Assembly: GCA_001898035.1 (NCBI GenBank)
Contig: MKRX01000006.1
Location: forward strand, 3,439-67,438
DNA length: 64,000 nt
DNA from: Armatimonadetes bacterium 55-13
GTDB lineage: Bacteria > Armatimonadota > Fimbriimonadia > Fimbriimonadales > Fimbriimonadaceae
Direction: 5' to 3'
Shown here: positions 19,408-28,752 of the stretch, in pieces
Layout of the letters: the number at the start of each line of letters is the position of its first letter
Position numbering within the stretch: the stretch's first letter is position 1
The notes under the pieces: generated by a model
What the model was told of the DNA's origin: nothing
Database searches by the model: none
What the model saw: the letters and a program-made list of their open reading frames with translations, nothing else
Translations under genes and position numbers: made by a program

Positions 19408-20859
19408 CTAAAGAATGCGCTCAAATGTCCAAAACAGCGCAACCGCGGCAATGGCGATCGAAGCGGGCACCGTCACAAACGAGCGGTACTTCTGATTGGA
19501 GCGGAACCACCCCACCAACAGGAGCGCACCCGCCACCACGGTCAGTTGCCCCAACTCCACGCCCACGTTGAACCCAACCAGCGCCTTGAGGAAGCTATCT
19601 CTGGCCAAGCCCGCCTCCATCAGCACCCCCGCGAATCCCATCCCATGGACCAGGCCAAAGATGAAAACCACAAGGGGTCGCCAGGGCGTCATCTTCTTTG
19701 AAAAGATGTTCTCGACGGCCACGAACACAATCGAAAGGGCAATGATCGGCTCCACGATGGCCGGTGGCAATCGTACAATCCCGTAGAGAGACAGGGCCAA
19801 CGTAATCGAGTGTGCAATCGTAAATGCAGTGATCTGCTTGAGCAAGTCCTTGGTCCGATTGCTCAGTAAGAACAGACCCAGTACAAACAAAATGTGGTCC
19901 AGCCCTAACGGCAAGATGTGGACGAAACCCATCTTGATGTAACTCCAAAACGTGGCGTACCAACTGGACGCAGGAGCTTGGCTTTCGACTTCTACCGGAG
20001 GCAATTCAACGTTGGAAGGAACCGCTGGCTCTTCCACCTTGGTTGTCGCGGGTGCCTGAACAACCGGTTCCTCGACCGCCTCGGGCGTCGCTTCAAACCC
20101 AAGGCTATGACCAATCCTGGATCCAAACCGACCGCTATTGATTTCTGGCTTATTCTCTTCCGCTGCCACGACCGGCTTAACCACCGCCTTTTCCTGGCTA
20201 GGCGTCGACGGCTTCACCTGATAACTCGCTTCCGTTCGCTGGCGAATGCTCTTGGCGATCGCCGCGACCTGCTCAGCGGTTGGAATCTTCAATACGGAGC
20301 TATATGCCCCGACCTCCACCGGCTCCGAGTACGGCTCCTGGTAAGGGAATTCGGTCGTAAGGATCACGGTCCCCAGAACATCGGGAAAACGCATGGAAAT
20401 CGACTTGGCGCCGGACGTCAAATGTCCGCGAATCACCACCGAGCCCATAACTGGAATTCGGTTCGGTCCAATCGCATCCGAAATCCGATGAATCTCTGCC
20501 GGGGTCGGAAAAACCACCGACTCCACCACTCCCGGACCATTGTCGCCCTGGAGATGAAGGAGCCGCTTAAACCGAGCTTGGCCATCGTTGATACGCGCCT
20601 GCAACTCGTTGTCGGTCAATTCGAGCAAGTCGAGCATCGCCGAATCGTTTCCTTCATTCGGAGAGTGATCGACCAAATAGGCCAGGATATCGAACCGCAT
20701 ATTCAGGTCGATTGTCCCGTCTAATTGCACCTTCGCCCGGCCCACAGGAACATTGCTCGGATGCAAAGCGGCCTCGGCGTGGCGGAACCCGAGTCCCGCC
20801 ATCGCCAAGGCCATCAGCGCTACCAAAAGAGGCAGCTTTACTTTTTGCTGGATTCCCAC
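19408..20859 (-). CDS. HupE/UreJ-like membrane protein with a large extracytoplasmic N-terminal domain
   Basis: 483 residues from a GTG that overlaps the end of the GH38 gene by 22 bases, so translation is probably coupled. A signal peptide (KVKLPLLVALMALAMAG, cleavage after HAEA) is followed by about 270 residues of soluble domain with a Pro/Glu-rich linker, then six or seven membrane segments. The membrane part holds the family His motifs GLDHILFVLGLF, AFTIAHSITLALS and GLVHGMGFAG. HupE/UreJ proteins are linked to nickel or other metal uptake; the HupE/UreJ_2 group with a long ectodomain is uncharacterised. Family assignment is good, transported substrate unknown. Confidence 0.85.
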   Translation of the reverse strand: MGIQQKVKLPLLVALMALAMAGLGFRHAEAALHPSNVPVGRAKVQLDGTIDLNMRFDILAYLVDHSPNEGNDSAMLDLLELTDNELQARINDGQARFKRLLHLQGDNGPGVVESVVFPTPAEIHRISDAIGPNRIPVMGSVVIRGHLTSGAKSISMRFPDVLGTVILTTEFPYQEPYSEPVEVGAYSSVLKIPTAEQVAAIAKSIRQRTEASYQVKPSTPSQEKAVVKPVVAAEENKPEINSGRFGSRIGHSLGFEATPEAVEEPVVQAPATTKVEEPAVPSNVELPPVEVESQAPASSWYATFWSYIKMGFVHILPLGLDHILFVLGLFLLSNRTKDLLKQITAFTIAHSITLALSLYGIVRLPPAIVEPIIALSIVFVAVENIFSKKMTPWRPLVVFIFGLVHGMGFAGVLMEAGLARDSFLKALVGFNVGVELGQLTVVAGALLLVGWFRSNQKYRSFVTVPASIAIAAVALFWTFERIL

Positions 20860-23800
20860 AGCCTCTTAACTGCCGCCGGTGAAAGATCCTGATCCCAAAC
20901 GGTCAAGGAATCGACTTCGCCGTCGAAGCGTCGCTGTCGCTCCCAGGCGTCTAACGGCATCACGCGAACCGTCGACTGATCGTCCTCCAACTCCACCACT
21001 TCCTGGGCAATCAGGTTGCCATTCTTGAAGAGGCGAATCGTCGTTCCGTCATAGGTCGCCGTCAGCATCTGCCACTTGCCCAGATCCAATTGGACCGAGG
21101 TCGCGACGTCCTTGTTGGCGATCCAGAAGTTGAGACCACGGGAGAACTTGGTGAAGTACCGTCCCGTTCCCGTGCGTCCATCGGTCGCTCGACCGAACCC
21201 AGCGATCATCGTTCGATCATCGGGCTGAGCGTCGATCTTGCAGAAGAAGTTCAGCGTCCAAGCATCCTTGGCCTTCACCGGAAGCTTCTCCACGTTGAAG
21301 GACTTAGAAGTCTTAGCCTCCAGTTCGGGGCTGGTGAAGACCGCTCCCTTCTCGGCAACTTCAAGAGTCTGCCCCTTAACCGCGTTGCCACTAGGCGAGA
21401 GGTCTTTAACTCCCGTCACGGTGATCTGCTCGGTTTGCCCCGGCGTCAGCGGACCACCCAGGGTCAGCTCAACCGTTTGGCCGTCTGGCGAAAGATGAGC
21501 CGTCGCAACCGAAGCGCCCGAAGACAGCTTATAGTTGCCCACCGTCTCAGCGGAAGCCTTGGCTACCTTCTCTGAGAACTGAACGCGAACCAAGCCGAGA
21601 GCCTTCGGAGAGGAAGCCGTAGTCGCCTTCGGTGCGGTGGTGTCGTTCACATTGAACTTCGCCGTCGCTACATTGCCAACGATTCCGCCGCCATCAACTT
21701 CCGCAACGCGAAGGGTCGTCGGCTTACTGATCGTGATCGAACCCTTATAGAGCGGAGACGAAGCCGTCGGCTTGGAACCGTCCAACGTGTAGCGAAGGCC
21801 GCTCGCTCGCCAATAGATGGGAGGATCGACCTTCACCGTCGTCGTGTCGCTAAAGGAGCCGCCGGCCGGAACGATGGTCGGCGCACCGCTGGCTTTATGA
21901 GCCTTCAGGTCGTCGAACAATGGCTCAACCGCCTTGGCTGAATCATGGGTGTTCTTCGCCGCCGAGATCGCAAACACTCGAATTCGAGCGTCGTTCGGAA
22001 GCGTGATCGAAGTCGCGCCCTTCGGAACGTCGAATCCGTACTTGAACAGATAGCTGTACTCGTAGAACGTGTTGCCGGTCGAATTGTGGTGGTGCGAGGC
22101 GTACCAAGCCACTTCGCCATCCTTTACATAACCCGGGGTCAGGCCCGCCATATCACCGTAGTTGGTGTAGTTCGGACCAAGGTCGGCGCTCCAAATTCGG
22201 TTGTCCCACAGGCCGATGTAACCCAGCCAATTCTCAACCGTGGTCGGGTAGCTCTTGCTGCCCACTGCGAACTTCACCGCCGCGTCACCCTTGGCCGAAG
22301 CGGCCAGGACATAGACCTTGGTGCTGCCCGCCGGAATCGCGATCTTCTGGCCCTTCGCCACCACGGCATTCTTCGCGCCGTCCTTGGTGGAGCCAAGCTT
22401 GAAGGTCACGCCGCCCAGGTTCAACGAGCTCGGAAGTTGCTCCGCCGCAATCGTCTTACCGCTCGCATCGAACGCGCCGTCCTTAGGATTCTTATCGGTG
22501 GAAGCAACGTCCGTGTTGAACGGAAGGCTCAGCGCCACCGAAGTCGCCGGCGTCGCCTTGACCGTGCTTGCCTTAGGCTTGATCGCGTACGTCTTAAGCG
22601 AGAACCCGCCGACCGAAGCGATCAACGCACCGTTCTTGACCGTCGCTGCGCCAACCGGCTGCTCCTGTCCGTTCACTTCTCTGGCCGAAGCGATGCCATT
22701 GGCGAACTTAACTTGAACGCCCGTGGCGGACTTGCCGGTCAGCTCTCGGAGTCGAACGATGATCTCGTTCCCGTTCTCTGCCTTCTTCACCGCTTGGATC
22801 TCGACCTGCTTGGAGTTGGTAGAAACCAGCGAGAAGGACCGGCCCAGCTTGCCTGGGTGAGATGGAACGGAGAATGCCAGCAGAGGCTGGTTCAGTCGCT
22901 TCGCCTTCCACGGCACATCGCCCTTTCGCCAGTCACCCGCGTGGGGAGCCAAGGCGTAGAGAATGTTATGGCGGCCGAAGTCTTGCGTCGCCTGGTCTTG
23001 GTAACCACCCCGAACGCCCGGCGTGTACAGCAGGGTCAGTCGAACGGTATCGTCGTTCGGCTTGTCCGATCCGAACTTGGAGTCGTTAAGAATGGCCGCA
23101 CCAAACGCGCCGCCCGTCTTCGTCAAGTCCAGCCACTGGTGCTGCGGGACTTCGTACTTCTTGGGATCGTTGTTGCCGCGCTCGATCGCGCCCAATTGAA
23201 GGTCGTAGGTCGCCTTCGGGTTGCCGCTGGTTAGCGGGAATGCCGCCTTGAGCGCAACTTCCTTGGTCTGCCAATCGATGGTGTTTGCCACCTCGACGCG
23301 GTCGCCGCCATTCGTCAATCGAATCTGCTGAACGAACTTGGAACCGTCCGTCTCTCGCTCGACTTCAATTGCCACGCGAACAGGACCGTTCTCCACGATT
23401 CGAATCTTCGCCGGACCGTGAACATAGCCACTCGGCGGAAGCTTCGCATCGTCCCAGTCCATGTTCCAAGCCGGATATTGAGCCGGATTGTGATACTGGA
23501 ACTCCAATCGAGCCGGAGCCTTCAGAATCTCTCGCTTGTTGACCTTGTCGTAAACGGACGAGATATCGCCGTCCTTATTGATGGTCACCTTGAAGTTCTG
23601 GTTCTCTAAGACGTTTCCGCTTGCCTTCAGCGAAGTCGCCGAAGGCGCCGCCTTTGCGGGTCGAGCATCGAAGGTGGCGAAGCCAGCCGAAGGAGCCTTC
23701 GCGAGGAAGAGAACCTTGACCGTAGCCCCCATTCGCTCCACGATCTGCGTCGGAACCGGCTTACCTGCCGGATCGTAAACCTGCACCCCAACGTTTGCGC

Positions 23801-25178
23801 CGAACGAAGGAATCGTTGCCTCGACCACGTCCTCTCGAGCGACCGAAAGCGGGTTGTAAACCACCAGGGCGCGGCCCTTTGCTTGGGTATCCATCGCCGA
23901 GGTCACCGATCCAACAGCGTCCTCCGCAATTGCGGCAAACTTGTTCTGCGCCAAGAGGTAGTCGTTCCAGCAGAACTCGTACGCCTTGGGAATACTCGTT
24001 CCCGGCAGCATGTCGTGCATCTGCGAACCCAGCACCAAGTCCCAAGCCTGATACAGGCGCTCCGCCGGATACGGCGTGCCGCCCAACCACATGGCTGCGA
24101 CCGAGGCGCGCTCGGCGGCATCCGCCAGCAGCTCGCTCTTTCGGTTCCATCGCTTCATGTAAGCCTGCGATGTGATGGAACCTGCTGAGTGCTCCGTAAG
24201 AAGCAATTCGCCCTGATACTTGGGCAGCTTGGAAATCTGCTCCTTCGTTAGCGAGGTGAACATCTCATCGGCGCGCGTGGAAATGACCTTGATCGGCCCC
24301 TTTCCGTTGACGCTCTTCTCAACCCACTGAACCGAGCTCTCGTTGGGCGCGCCACCCCGGTCGCCGGTGCCGTAATAGTGATAGTCCACATAGGCGCCCG
24401 ACATCTTGCCGGTGTTCTCGATACGAGCCAACCAGCTCGTGTTCTCGCTCAGGTCCTCGGTAACGTTGGAAGTGTAGGCGCCGGGATCGAGGGCGGCTAC
24501 GATGCTCTTGCCGTCCGGTCCGATCCAGTTACCGACTTTAAACGGAATGCCAATTGGAGATCCCCAGGTCAGCTTCTGCGTGGAGAATCCGTCCAGACCG
24601 CAGTGCACCAAGATGGAAGGCAGGGCATAGGGGAAGCCGAAGCAGTCGGGAAGCATGAACTCCTGGCTCGCCACTCCGAACTCCTTGCGGAAGTATTCGT
24701 TTCCGTAGAGCACGTGGCGAACCAGCGATTCACCGGAAGGAACGTTAGCGTCGCCTTCGTCCACCGAGGAGCCGCACGGGAACCAGCGACCATCGTCGAT
24801 GTACTTCTTCAGCTTGACATAGGCGTCCGGATAGTACTCCTTCATCATCTCGTAGCGACGAGAGCCGCTGAAGTTGAACACGTAGTTCGGATACTTCTCG
24901 ATGAGGTCGAAGTTTTGGAAAAGGGTGTTGGCGATGTACTCGCGAATCACCTGCGGATATGCCCAACGCCACTGGGTGTCCAAGTGAGCGTAGGGAACCA
25001 CGTAAAGGGTGTTGCCCTTGGCCAAATCGCGCTTATTATTGTTGGCCTTGGTCGGATTCGGCTTGGGATGCTTTGCCGTCTGCGCATGACTGGGAACAAC
25101 CAGTCCTGCCGAAGCAAAGATCACCGTCGCAAGTGCAGCGCTGCGAAAACTGCACAGAGTCTTTCGGTTATCAATCAT
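20838..25178 (-). CDS. Secreted glycoside hydrolase family 38 alpha-mannosidase-like protein, multidomain
   Basis: 1446 residues from the ATG at 25178, chosen because it starts a normal signal peptide (MIDNRKTLCSFRSA then VIFASAGLVVPSHA). The GH38 catalytic domain starts at about residue 45: VVPYAHLDTQWRW (zinc-binding His and Asp) and FMLPDCFGFPYALP with the predicted nucleophile Asp. The beta-sandwich half follows to about 900. The C-terminus adds an NPCBM-like region, a chitobiase-type domain (LRYTLDGSKPTASSPLY), an Ig-like domain (VRVQFSEKVAKAS) and a LamG-like domain (WQMLTATYDGTTIRLFKNG). These extras should bind polysaccharide or the cell surface. Expected activity is release of alpha-mannose. 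Confidence 0.92.
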   Translation of the reverse strand: MIDNRKTLCSFRSAALATVIFASAGLVVPSHAQTAKHPKPNPTKANNNKRDLAKGNTLYVVPYAHLDTQWRWAYPQVIREYIANTLFQNFDLIEKYPNYVFNFSGSRRYEMMKEYYPDAYVKLKKYIDDGRWFPCGSSVDEGDANVPSGESLVRHVLYGNEYFRKEFGVASQEFMLPDCFGFPYALPSILVHCGLDGFSTQKLTWGSPIGIPFKVGNWIGPDGKSIVAALDPGAYTSNVTEDLSENTSWLARIENTGKMSGAYVDYHYYGTGDRGGAPNESSVQWVEKSVNGKGPIKVISTRADEMFTSLTKEQISKLPKYQGELLLTEHSAGSITSQAYMKRWNRKSELLADAAERASVAAMWLGGTPYPAERLYQAWDLVLGSQMHDMLPGTSIPKAYEFCWNDYLLAQNKFAAIAEDAVGSVTSAMDTQAKGRALVVYNPLSVAREDVVEATIPSFGANVGVQVYDPAGKPVPTQIVERMGATVKVLFLAKAPSAGFATFDARPAKAAPSATSLKASGNVLENQNFKVTINKDGDISSVYDKVNKREILKAPARLEFQYHNPAQYPAWNMDWDDAKLPPSGYVHGPAKIRIVENGPVRVAIEVERETDGSKFVQQIRLTNGGDRVEVANTIDWQTKEVALKAAFPLTSGNPKATYDLQLGAIERGNNDPKKYEVPQHQWLDLTKTGGAFGAAILNDSKFGSDKPNDDTVRLTLLYTPGVRGGYQDQATQDFGRHNILYALAPHAGDWRKGDVPWKAKRLNQPLLAFSVPSHPGKLGRSFSLVSTNSKQVEIQAVKKAENGNEIIVRLRELTGKSATGVQVKFANGIASAREVNGQEQPVGAATVKNGALIASVGGFSLKTYAIKPKASTVKATPATSVALSLPFNTDVASTDKNPKDGAFDASGKTIAAEQLPSSLNLGGVTFKLGSTKDGAKNAVVAKGQKIAIPAGSTKVYVLAASAKGDAAVKFAVGSKSYPTTVENWLGYIGLWDNRIWSADLGPNYTNYGDMAGLTPGYVKDGEVAWYASHHHNSTGNTFYEYSYLFKYGFDVPKGATSITLPNDARIRVFAISAAKNTHDSAKAVEPLFDDLKAHKASGAPTIVPAGGSFSDTTTVKVDPPIYWRASGLRYTLDGSKPTASSPLYKGSITISKPTTLRVAEVDGGGIVGNVATAKFNVNDTTAPKATTASSPKALGLVRVQFSEKVAKASAETVGNYKLSSGASVATAHLSPDGQTVELTLGGPLTPGQTEQITVTGVKDLSPSGNAVKGQTLEVAEKGAVFTSPELEAKTSKSFNVEKLPVKAKDAWTLNFFCKIDAQPDDRTMIAGFGRATDGRTGTGRYFTKFSRGLNFWIANKDVATSVQLDLGKWQMLTATYDGTTIRLFKNGNLIAQEVVELEDDQSTVRVMPLDAWERQRRFDGEVDSLTVWDQDLSPAAVKRLWESSKK

Positions 25179-25288
25179 CAGGTTTCGGAGAGTCTCGCTT
25201 GATCTAAGGAAAGCCCCATTGCCCCCTTGTCCTACCCGGACCCTACCTAATCCATGACGCCATCTAAAACATGCACATTTGTATCCCT

Positions 25289-25328
25289 CTTTTGGGTTGC
25301 CGATTCCGTGGAGTCGGCAACACAAAAG
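25289..25328 (-). terminator. Long hairpin downstream of the M1 peptidase gene
   Basis: An imperfect inverted repeat of about 19 bp (CTTTTG-x-GTTGCCGATTCC against GGAGTCGGCAAC-x-CAAAAG, one G/A mismatch, 2-base apex) starts 8 bases after the stop of the M1 gene on the minus strand. No long T-run follows, so efficiency is uncertain. The GH38 promoter should lie beyond it. Confidence 0.5.
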
Positions 25329-25336
25329 AATCGGGC

Positions 25337-27490
25337 CTATTCTTTGCCGAGCGCTTGATTCGCCGCGCGGGCAATACGCCCTCGCCGATCCTTGATCTGC
25401 GCCGCCTTTTCGAAGAGCGCCGCGTTCCCCTTGGCGTCCCATGCTGCGAGGGCGTTGATCGAAGCGACGACCACCTGAATAGGAGCCTTGTCATTTACCA
25501 GCGCCTTCAGTTTTGCGGTTGTCGCGGCGTCTTGCGGAAGTTTGGCAAGAGCGCTCACCGCCTGAGCCTGCCGCATGGAGTTCTTATGATTCAGTTGATC
25601 CAACCAAAATGCTCTGAACTCCGGTTTGCCTAGGTTGGCGAACTGGAAAACCGACCGGAACGCGGGCGACACCCCGTCGTCCTTCGCCAATATCATGGCC
25701 ACCATCTTGAGCGTGGCATCGCTCGGTTCCCCTTCCAGAAGTTGCCGCATCGCTTCTGAACGGTCCGGCGCGTTCAGCCCGAACTGGAAGATCAACGGCA
25801 GTTCTTCCTTCGCCCAGTGCAGATCGGGAATCTGCCGCAGGAACTCATGGCGAGGATCGAATACCACCGCCCCCGGCTTGCTGGAAGACGGCAGTTCAAA
25901 CGTCTCCTCCTTCTGGGTCAGGTGAACATCCAAGACCGTGTGCTGACCGCTCGCCGAAATGAAATCGACCTTAGCCGGAATGTCGTAGATCGGAGTCCCG
26001 TCGGAAGTGTCCTGAAGCTGCTTCACCGTCAGCTTCACCTTGCCGTTGGCATACTCCCAAGCGTAGTCCAAAACCGGATGCCCTGGCTTGTCTAACCACT
26101 GAGCCCAGAACGGCTCCGCGTTGATGCCGGTGTACTCCGTAAACGCTCGTCGAAGCTGCGCGCTCTCCACCGGCGTATGCCGCCACTTCGTCAGGTAGGC
26201 GTTGAGAGAACCGAAGAACTCTTCGTCCCCAAGCATCTTTCGAAGCGAATGCAACACCACGCCGCCCTTGGGATACGTATGCGAGTCGAACATCGCATCC
26301 CCATTGGGATACAACTTCGTGGAGATCGGTCGTTTGTATCGCCGGGCCTCGGCGAAGTAAGACCGCATGGCGTCGTCGATCTCCCAATCGTAAGCATCCT
26401 GCCCTCGGCTGTGCTCGAAATACAGAATCTGCATAAACGTCGCAAAGCTCTCATTCAGCCACGCGTCGCCCCAGTTGTAACAGGTGACCAAATCGCCAAA
26501 CCATTGGTGCGCCAACTCGTGCGAATTGAGGCTGTCCATGGTGTAGTAGCCGTCCCGCGACTCGGTAAGGCTGCCCTCACCCAGCGTCGTAGCAGAAACA
26601 TTCTCCATTCCGCCGCCAAAGTCGAACATCGCGTTCTGCGCATACTTCGGCCAAGCGTATTTCACACCCAATACCTTGGAGAAATAGGTGAGCATATCCT
26701 TGGTATGTCCGAAGGAATCGTCGATCAAATAGCCCTCGCCCTTAGGGACGACATACCAAAGATCGACACCCTCCCATTTGTCCTTCTTGATATCGAAAGG
26801 ACCGCCGCACAGCGTCAAGAGGTAAGTGGCGTGCGGTTGGCTCATCTTCCAGTCGAAGGTCTTGCGCTTCTTATCCGCGCTCAGCTTAGTTCCTGTTAAA
26901 ACGCCGTTACCGATCACGTCCCAATCGGATTGGACTGTACAGTGCGTCTCGCTGGTCACCAGATCGTTCGGATAGTCCCAAGTCGGCGCCCATTCAGAGT
27001 TGTATTCCGACTCCCCCTGCGTCCAGAACCCTTCACGGTTCGCCACGCCCGGGCGTGGCTCGATCCAGTGGAAACCGCCCCCGCCCCCAAACGACCGCCC
27101 TTGGCTGTCTTTCGCCGCGTATGTAATGGCTACTTTAAACTGCTTTCCCTTCACCAAACCGGGGATCGAGATGATCAGGTCACGCTCTTTACGATCATAT
27201 TTGGCGGGCTTGCCGTCCACTTCCAACTTGGAAATCGTCAACGCCTTTCCGGCATGAAGGACGATCTCCTTCAATCCGTTTCGAAGCGGAGCCAACGTGT
27301 TCGTCGTCGTCCCGGAATACGTTCGGTTCGGATAGTCGATATCGATATCCACGTCCACGTGGATCAGATCGCAAGTGCGGTCGGGTGAGTAGTGCAGCGT
27401 CGCCCTGGGCGGCGCGAATGGGTTGTTTTGCGCAAGAGCCGAGCTCCCCAGCGCGACGGCCAGAAAAACAAGTGAGAAGGGCTTGGTCAT
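25337..27490 (-). CDS. M1 family metallopeptidase (aminopeptidase N-like), secreted
   Basis: 717 residues from the ATG at 27490 (MTKPFSLVFLAVALGSSALAQ signal peptide); an in-frame GTG at 27505 with AAGG upstream is an alternative. The M1 catalytic domain shows the exopeptidase motif GGGMENVSATT and the zinc site HELAHQWFGD with the third ligand Glu in WLNESFATF, 18 residues on as expected. The C-terminal ARM/HEAT-like part ends in NQALGKE. It should remove N-terminal residues from peptides in the periplasm or outside the cell, metal Zn. Expressed from its own promoter in the 62-base gap shared with the serine hydrolase gene. Confidence 0.92.
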   Translation of the reverse strand: MTKPFSLVFLAVALGSSALAQNNPFAPPRATLHYSPDRTCDLIHVDVDIDIDYPNRTYSGTTTNTLAPLRNGLKEIVLHAGKALTISKLEVDGKPAKYDRKERDLIISIPGLVKGKQFKVAITYAAKDSQGRSFGGGGGFHWIEPRPGVANREGFWTQGESEYNSEWAPTWDYPNDLVTSETHCTVQSDWDVIGNGVLTGTKLSADKKRKTFDWKMSQPHATYLLTLCGGPFDIKKDKWEGVDLWYVVPKGEGYLIDDSFGHTKDMLTYFSKVLGVKYAWPKYAQNAMFDFGGGMENVSATTLGEGSLTESRDGYYTMDSLNSHELAHQWFGDLVTCYNWGDAWLNESFATFMQILYFEHSRGQDAYDWEIDDAMRSYFAEARRYKRPISTKLYPNGDAMFDSHTYPKGGVVLHSLRKMLGDEEFFGSLNAYLTKWRHTPVESAQLRRAFTEYTGINAEPFWAQWLDKPGHPVLDYAWEYANGKVKLTVKQLQDTSDGTPIYDIPAKVDFISASGQHTVLDVHLTQKEETFELPSSSKPGAVVFDPRHEFLRQIPDLHWAKEELPLIFQFGLNAPDRSEAMRQLLEGEPSDATLKMVAMILAKDDGVSPAFRSVFQFANLGKPEFRAFWLDQLNHKNSMRQAQAVSALAKLPQDAATTAKLKALVNDKAPIQVVVASINALAAWDAKGNAALFEKAAQIKDRRGRIARAANQALGKE

Positions 27491-27552
27491 GGCTATAAAA
27501 TCCACGCTACCTTATCACGTTAAGAAATCATTGCGAAGATTGTCCACCGAAC

Positions 27553-27558
27553 TAGACT
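27553..27558 (+). promoter_or_regulatory. -10 element TAGACT, leaderless-type promoter of the serine hydrolase gene
   Basis: TAGACT ends 9 bases before the ATG at 27568, and no Shine-Dalgarno lies between. Confidence 0.45.
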
Positions 27559-27567
27559 TACACCAAG

Positions 27568-28752
27568 ATGCTTCCGTTGCTCGCCGCCCTTACCATCCAG
27601 AGCTCCATCCCCGACCCGCAATGGTTGCGTGAAAAGCTGGAAGAAGTCCGGGCAAAGTACAAACTCCCCGCCCTCGCCGCCGCTCTCGTCTGGGAGGGGC
27701 AGGTCAAGGCCGCTTCGGCAGTCGGGGTGCGAAAGTGGGGCGACCCAACTCCCGCTCAAAGAACCGATGCTTTCCACCTAGGTTCCGTGATGAAGACGAT
27801 GACCGCCACCCTCGTCGCAAAAATGGTGGATAACAAAATCCTGTCCTGGAATACCACTCTGGAGATCATGTTTCCAGAACTGGCGACGACGATGCGACCC
27901 GAGTATCGAAAAGTGACCGTCGCCCAACTCTTGGCTCATACCTCGGGAATGCCCTATCAACCCCGTACCCCTGAGTACGAGACCGACAGGGAGTCGCGCG
28001 AGGCTCCTGGCCGCAGGTACGCCTACGTAAAGGCTGCCCTTGCCGATCCTCCCGAGGCAGAGCCCGGAACGAAGATGATCTACGGGGGAGGTCACATTTT
28101 GGTCTCCAGCTACCTGGAACGCACCCTGGGTCGCCCCTACGAATCCCTCATGCGAAAGGAAGTCTTTGAGCCGCTGGGAATGACTTCCGCCGGCTACGGA
28201 GATATGGCAACGCCCGGCAAAGTCGATGCTCCTTGGCATCACATCTGGAAAGACGGCGCTCCCGTCCCCGTCGATCCCGATCTCAGCCAACGTATCCAAG
28301 CCCGATCACCGGTCGGCCGCAACGGATTCTGTTCGATTATTGACCTGGCCAAGTTCGCCGCCATGCAGTTGCAAGGCGCTCGAGGACAATCGAAATTCCT
28401 CTCCGCCGCCTCCTTCGCCCAATTCCAAAAGCTTGAGCCTCATTCATCCCATTCCGTTGGCTGGGTGGTCAACCCCACCAGTTGGGCAGGCGGATTAACC
28501 CTCTGGCACAACGGCTCCATAGGCAAAAACCTCGCGGTGGTCACGATGGAAATGAAGCAAGGCTTTGCCTCCTGCGTACTCACCAACGTCGGCGACGGTG
28601 ACACCGGCAAGGCCTGCGATGAAGTGCAGTTCTGGCTCCTTGACCAAGCTAAATCACGCTACTCGACTATTTCGACTTCCTATACCGCTCGATCAACGCG
28701 TTGGTCGAGCTATCGTGCTTCAACTCGGACTCGCCTTCCAATTCGGGAATGA
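27568..28752 (+). CDS. Beta-lactamase family (class C-like) serine hydrolase
   Basis: 394 residues. A short hydrophobic N-terminus ([13 protein letters not shown]) may be a signal peptide. The active-site SxxK tetrad is SVMK in [15 protein letters not shown], and [15 protein letters not shown] is the usual family region; a YxN-type Tyr may be that of [10 protein letters not shown]. The family covers esterases, DD-peptidases and beta-lactamases, so no drug resistance is implied. The last 28 or so residues (from about YSTIS) are Ser/Thr/Arg-rich and are read antisense through the end of the glucose-6-phosphate isomerase gene, overlapping it by 86 bases; the original stop may have been lost. Confidence 0.85.
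   Translation: MLPLLAALTIQSSIPDPQWLREKLEEVRAKYKLPALAAALVWEGQVKAASAVGVRKWGDPTPAQRTDAFHLGSVMKTMTATLVAKMVDNKILSWNTTLEIMFPELATTMRPEYRKVTVAQLLAHTSGMPYQPRTPEYETDRESREAPGRRYAYVKAALADPPEAEPGTKMIYGGGHILVSSYLERTLGRPYESLMRKEVFEPLGMTSAGYGDMATPGKVDAPWHHIWKDGAPVPVDPDLSQRIQARSPVGRNGFCSIIDLAKFAAMQLQGARGQSKFLSAASFAQFQKLEPHSSHSVGWVVNPTSWAGGLTLWHNGSIGKNLAVVTMEMKQGFASCVLTNVGDGDTGKACDEVQFWLLDQAKSRYSTISTSYTARSTRWSSYRASTRTRLPIRE

Noticed and set aside
27568-28752. Beta-lactam resistance determinant linked to the blaI system
   Set aside because: The SxxK serine hydrolase family is functionally diverse, the gene is over 30 kb from blaI, and its upstream region lacks the BlaI operator.
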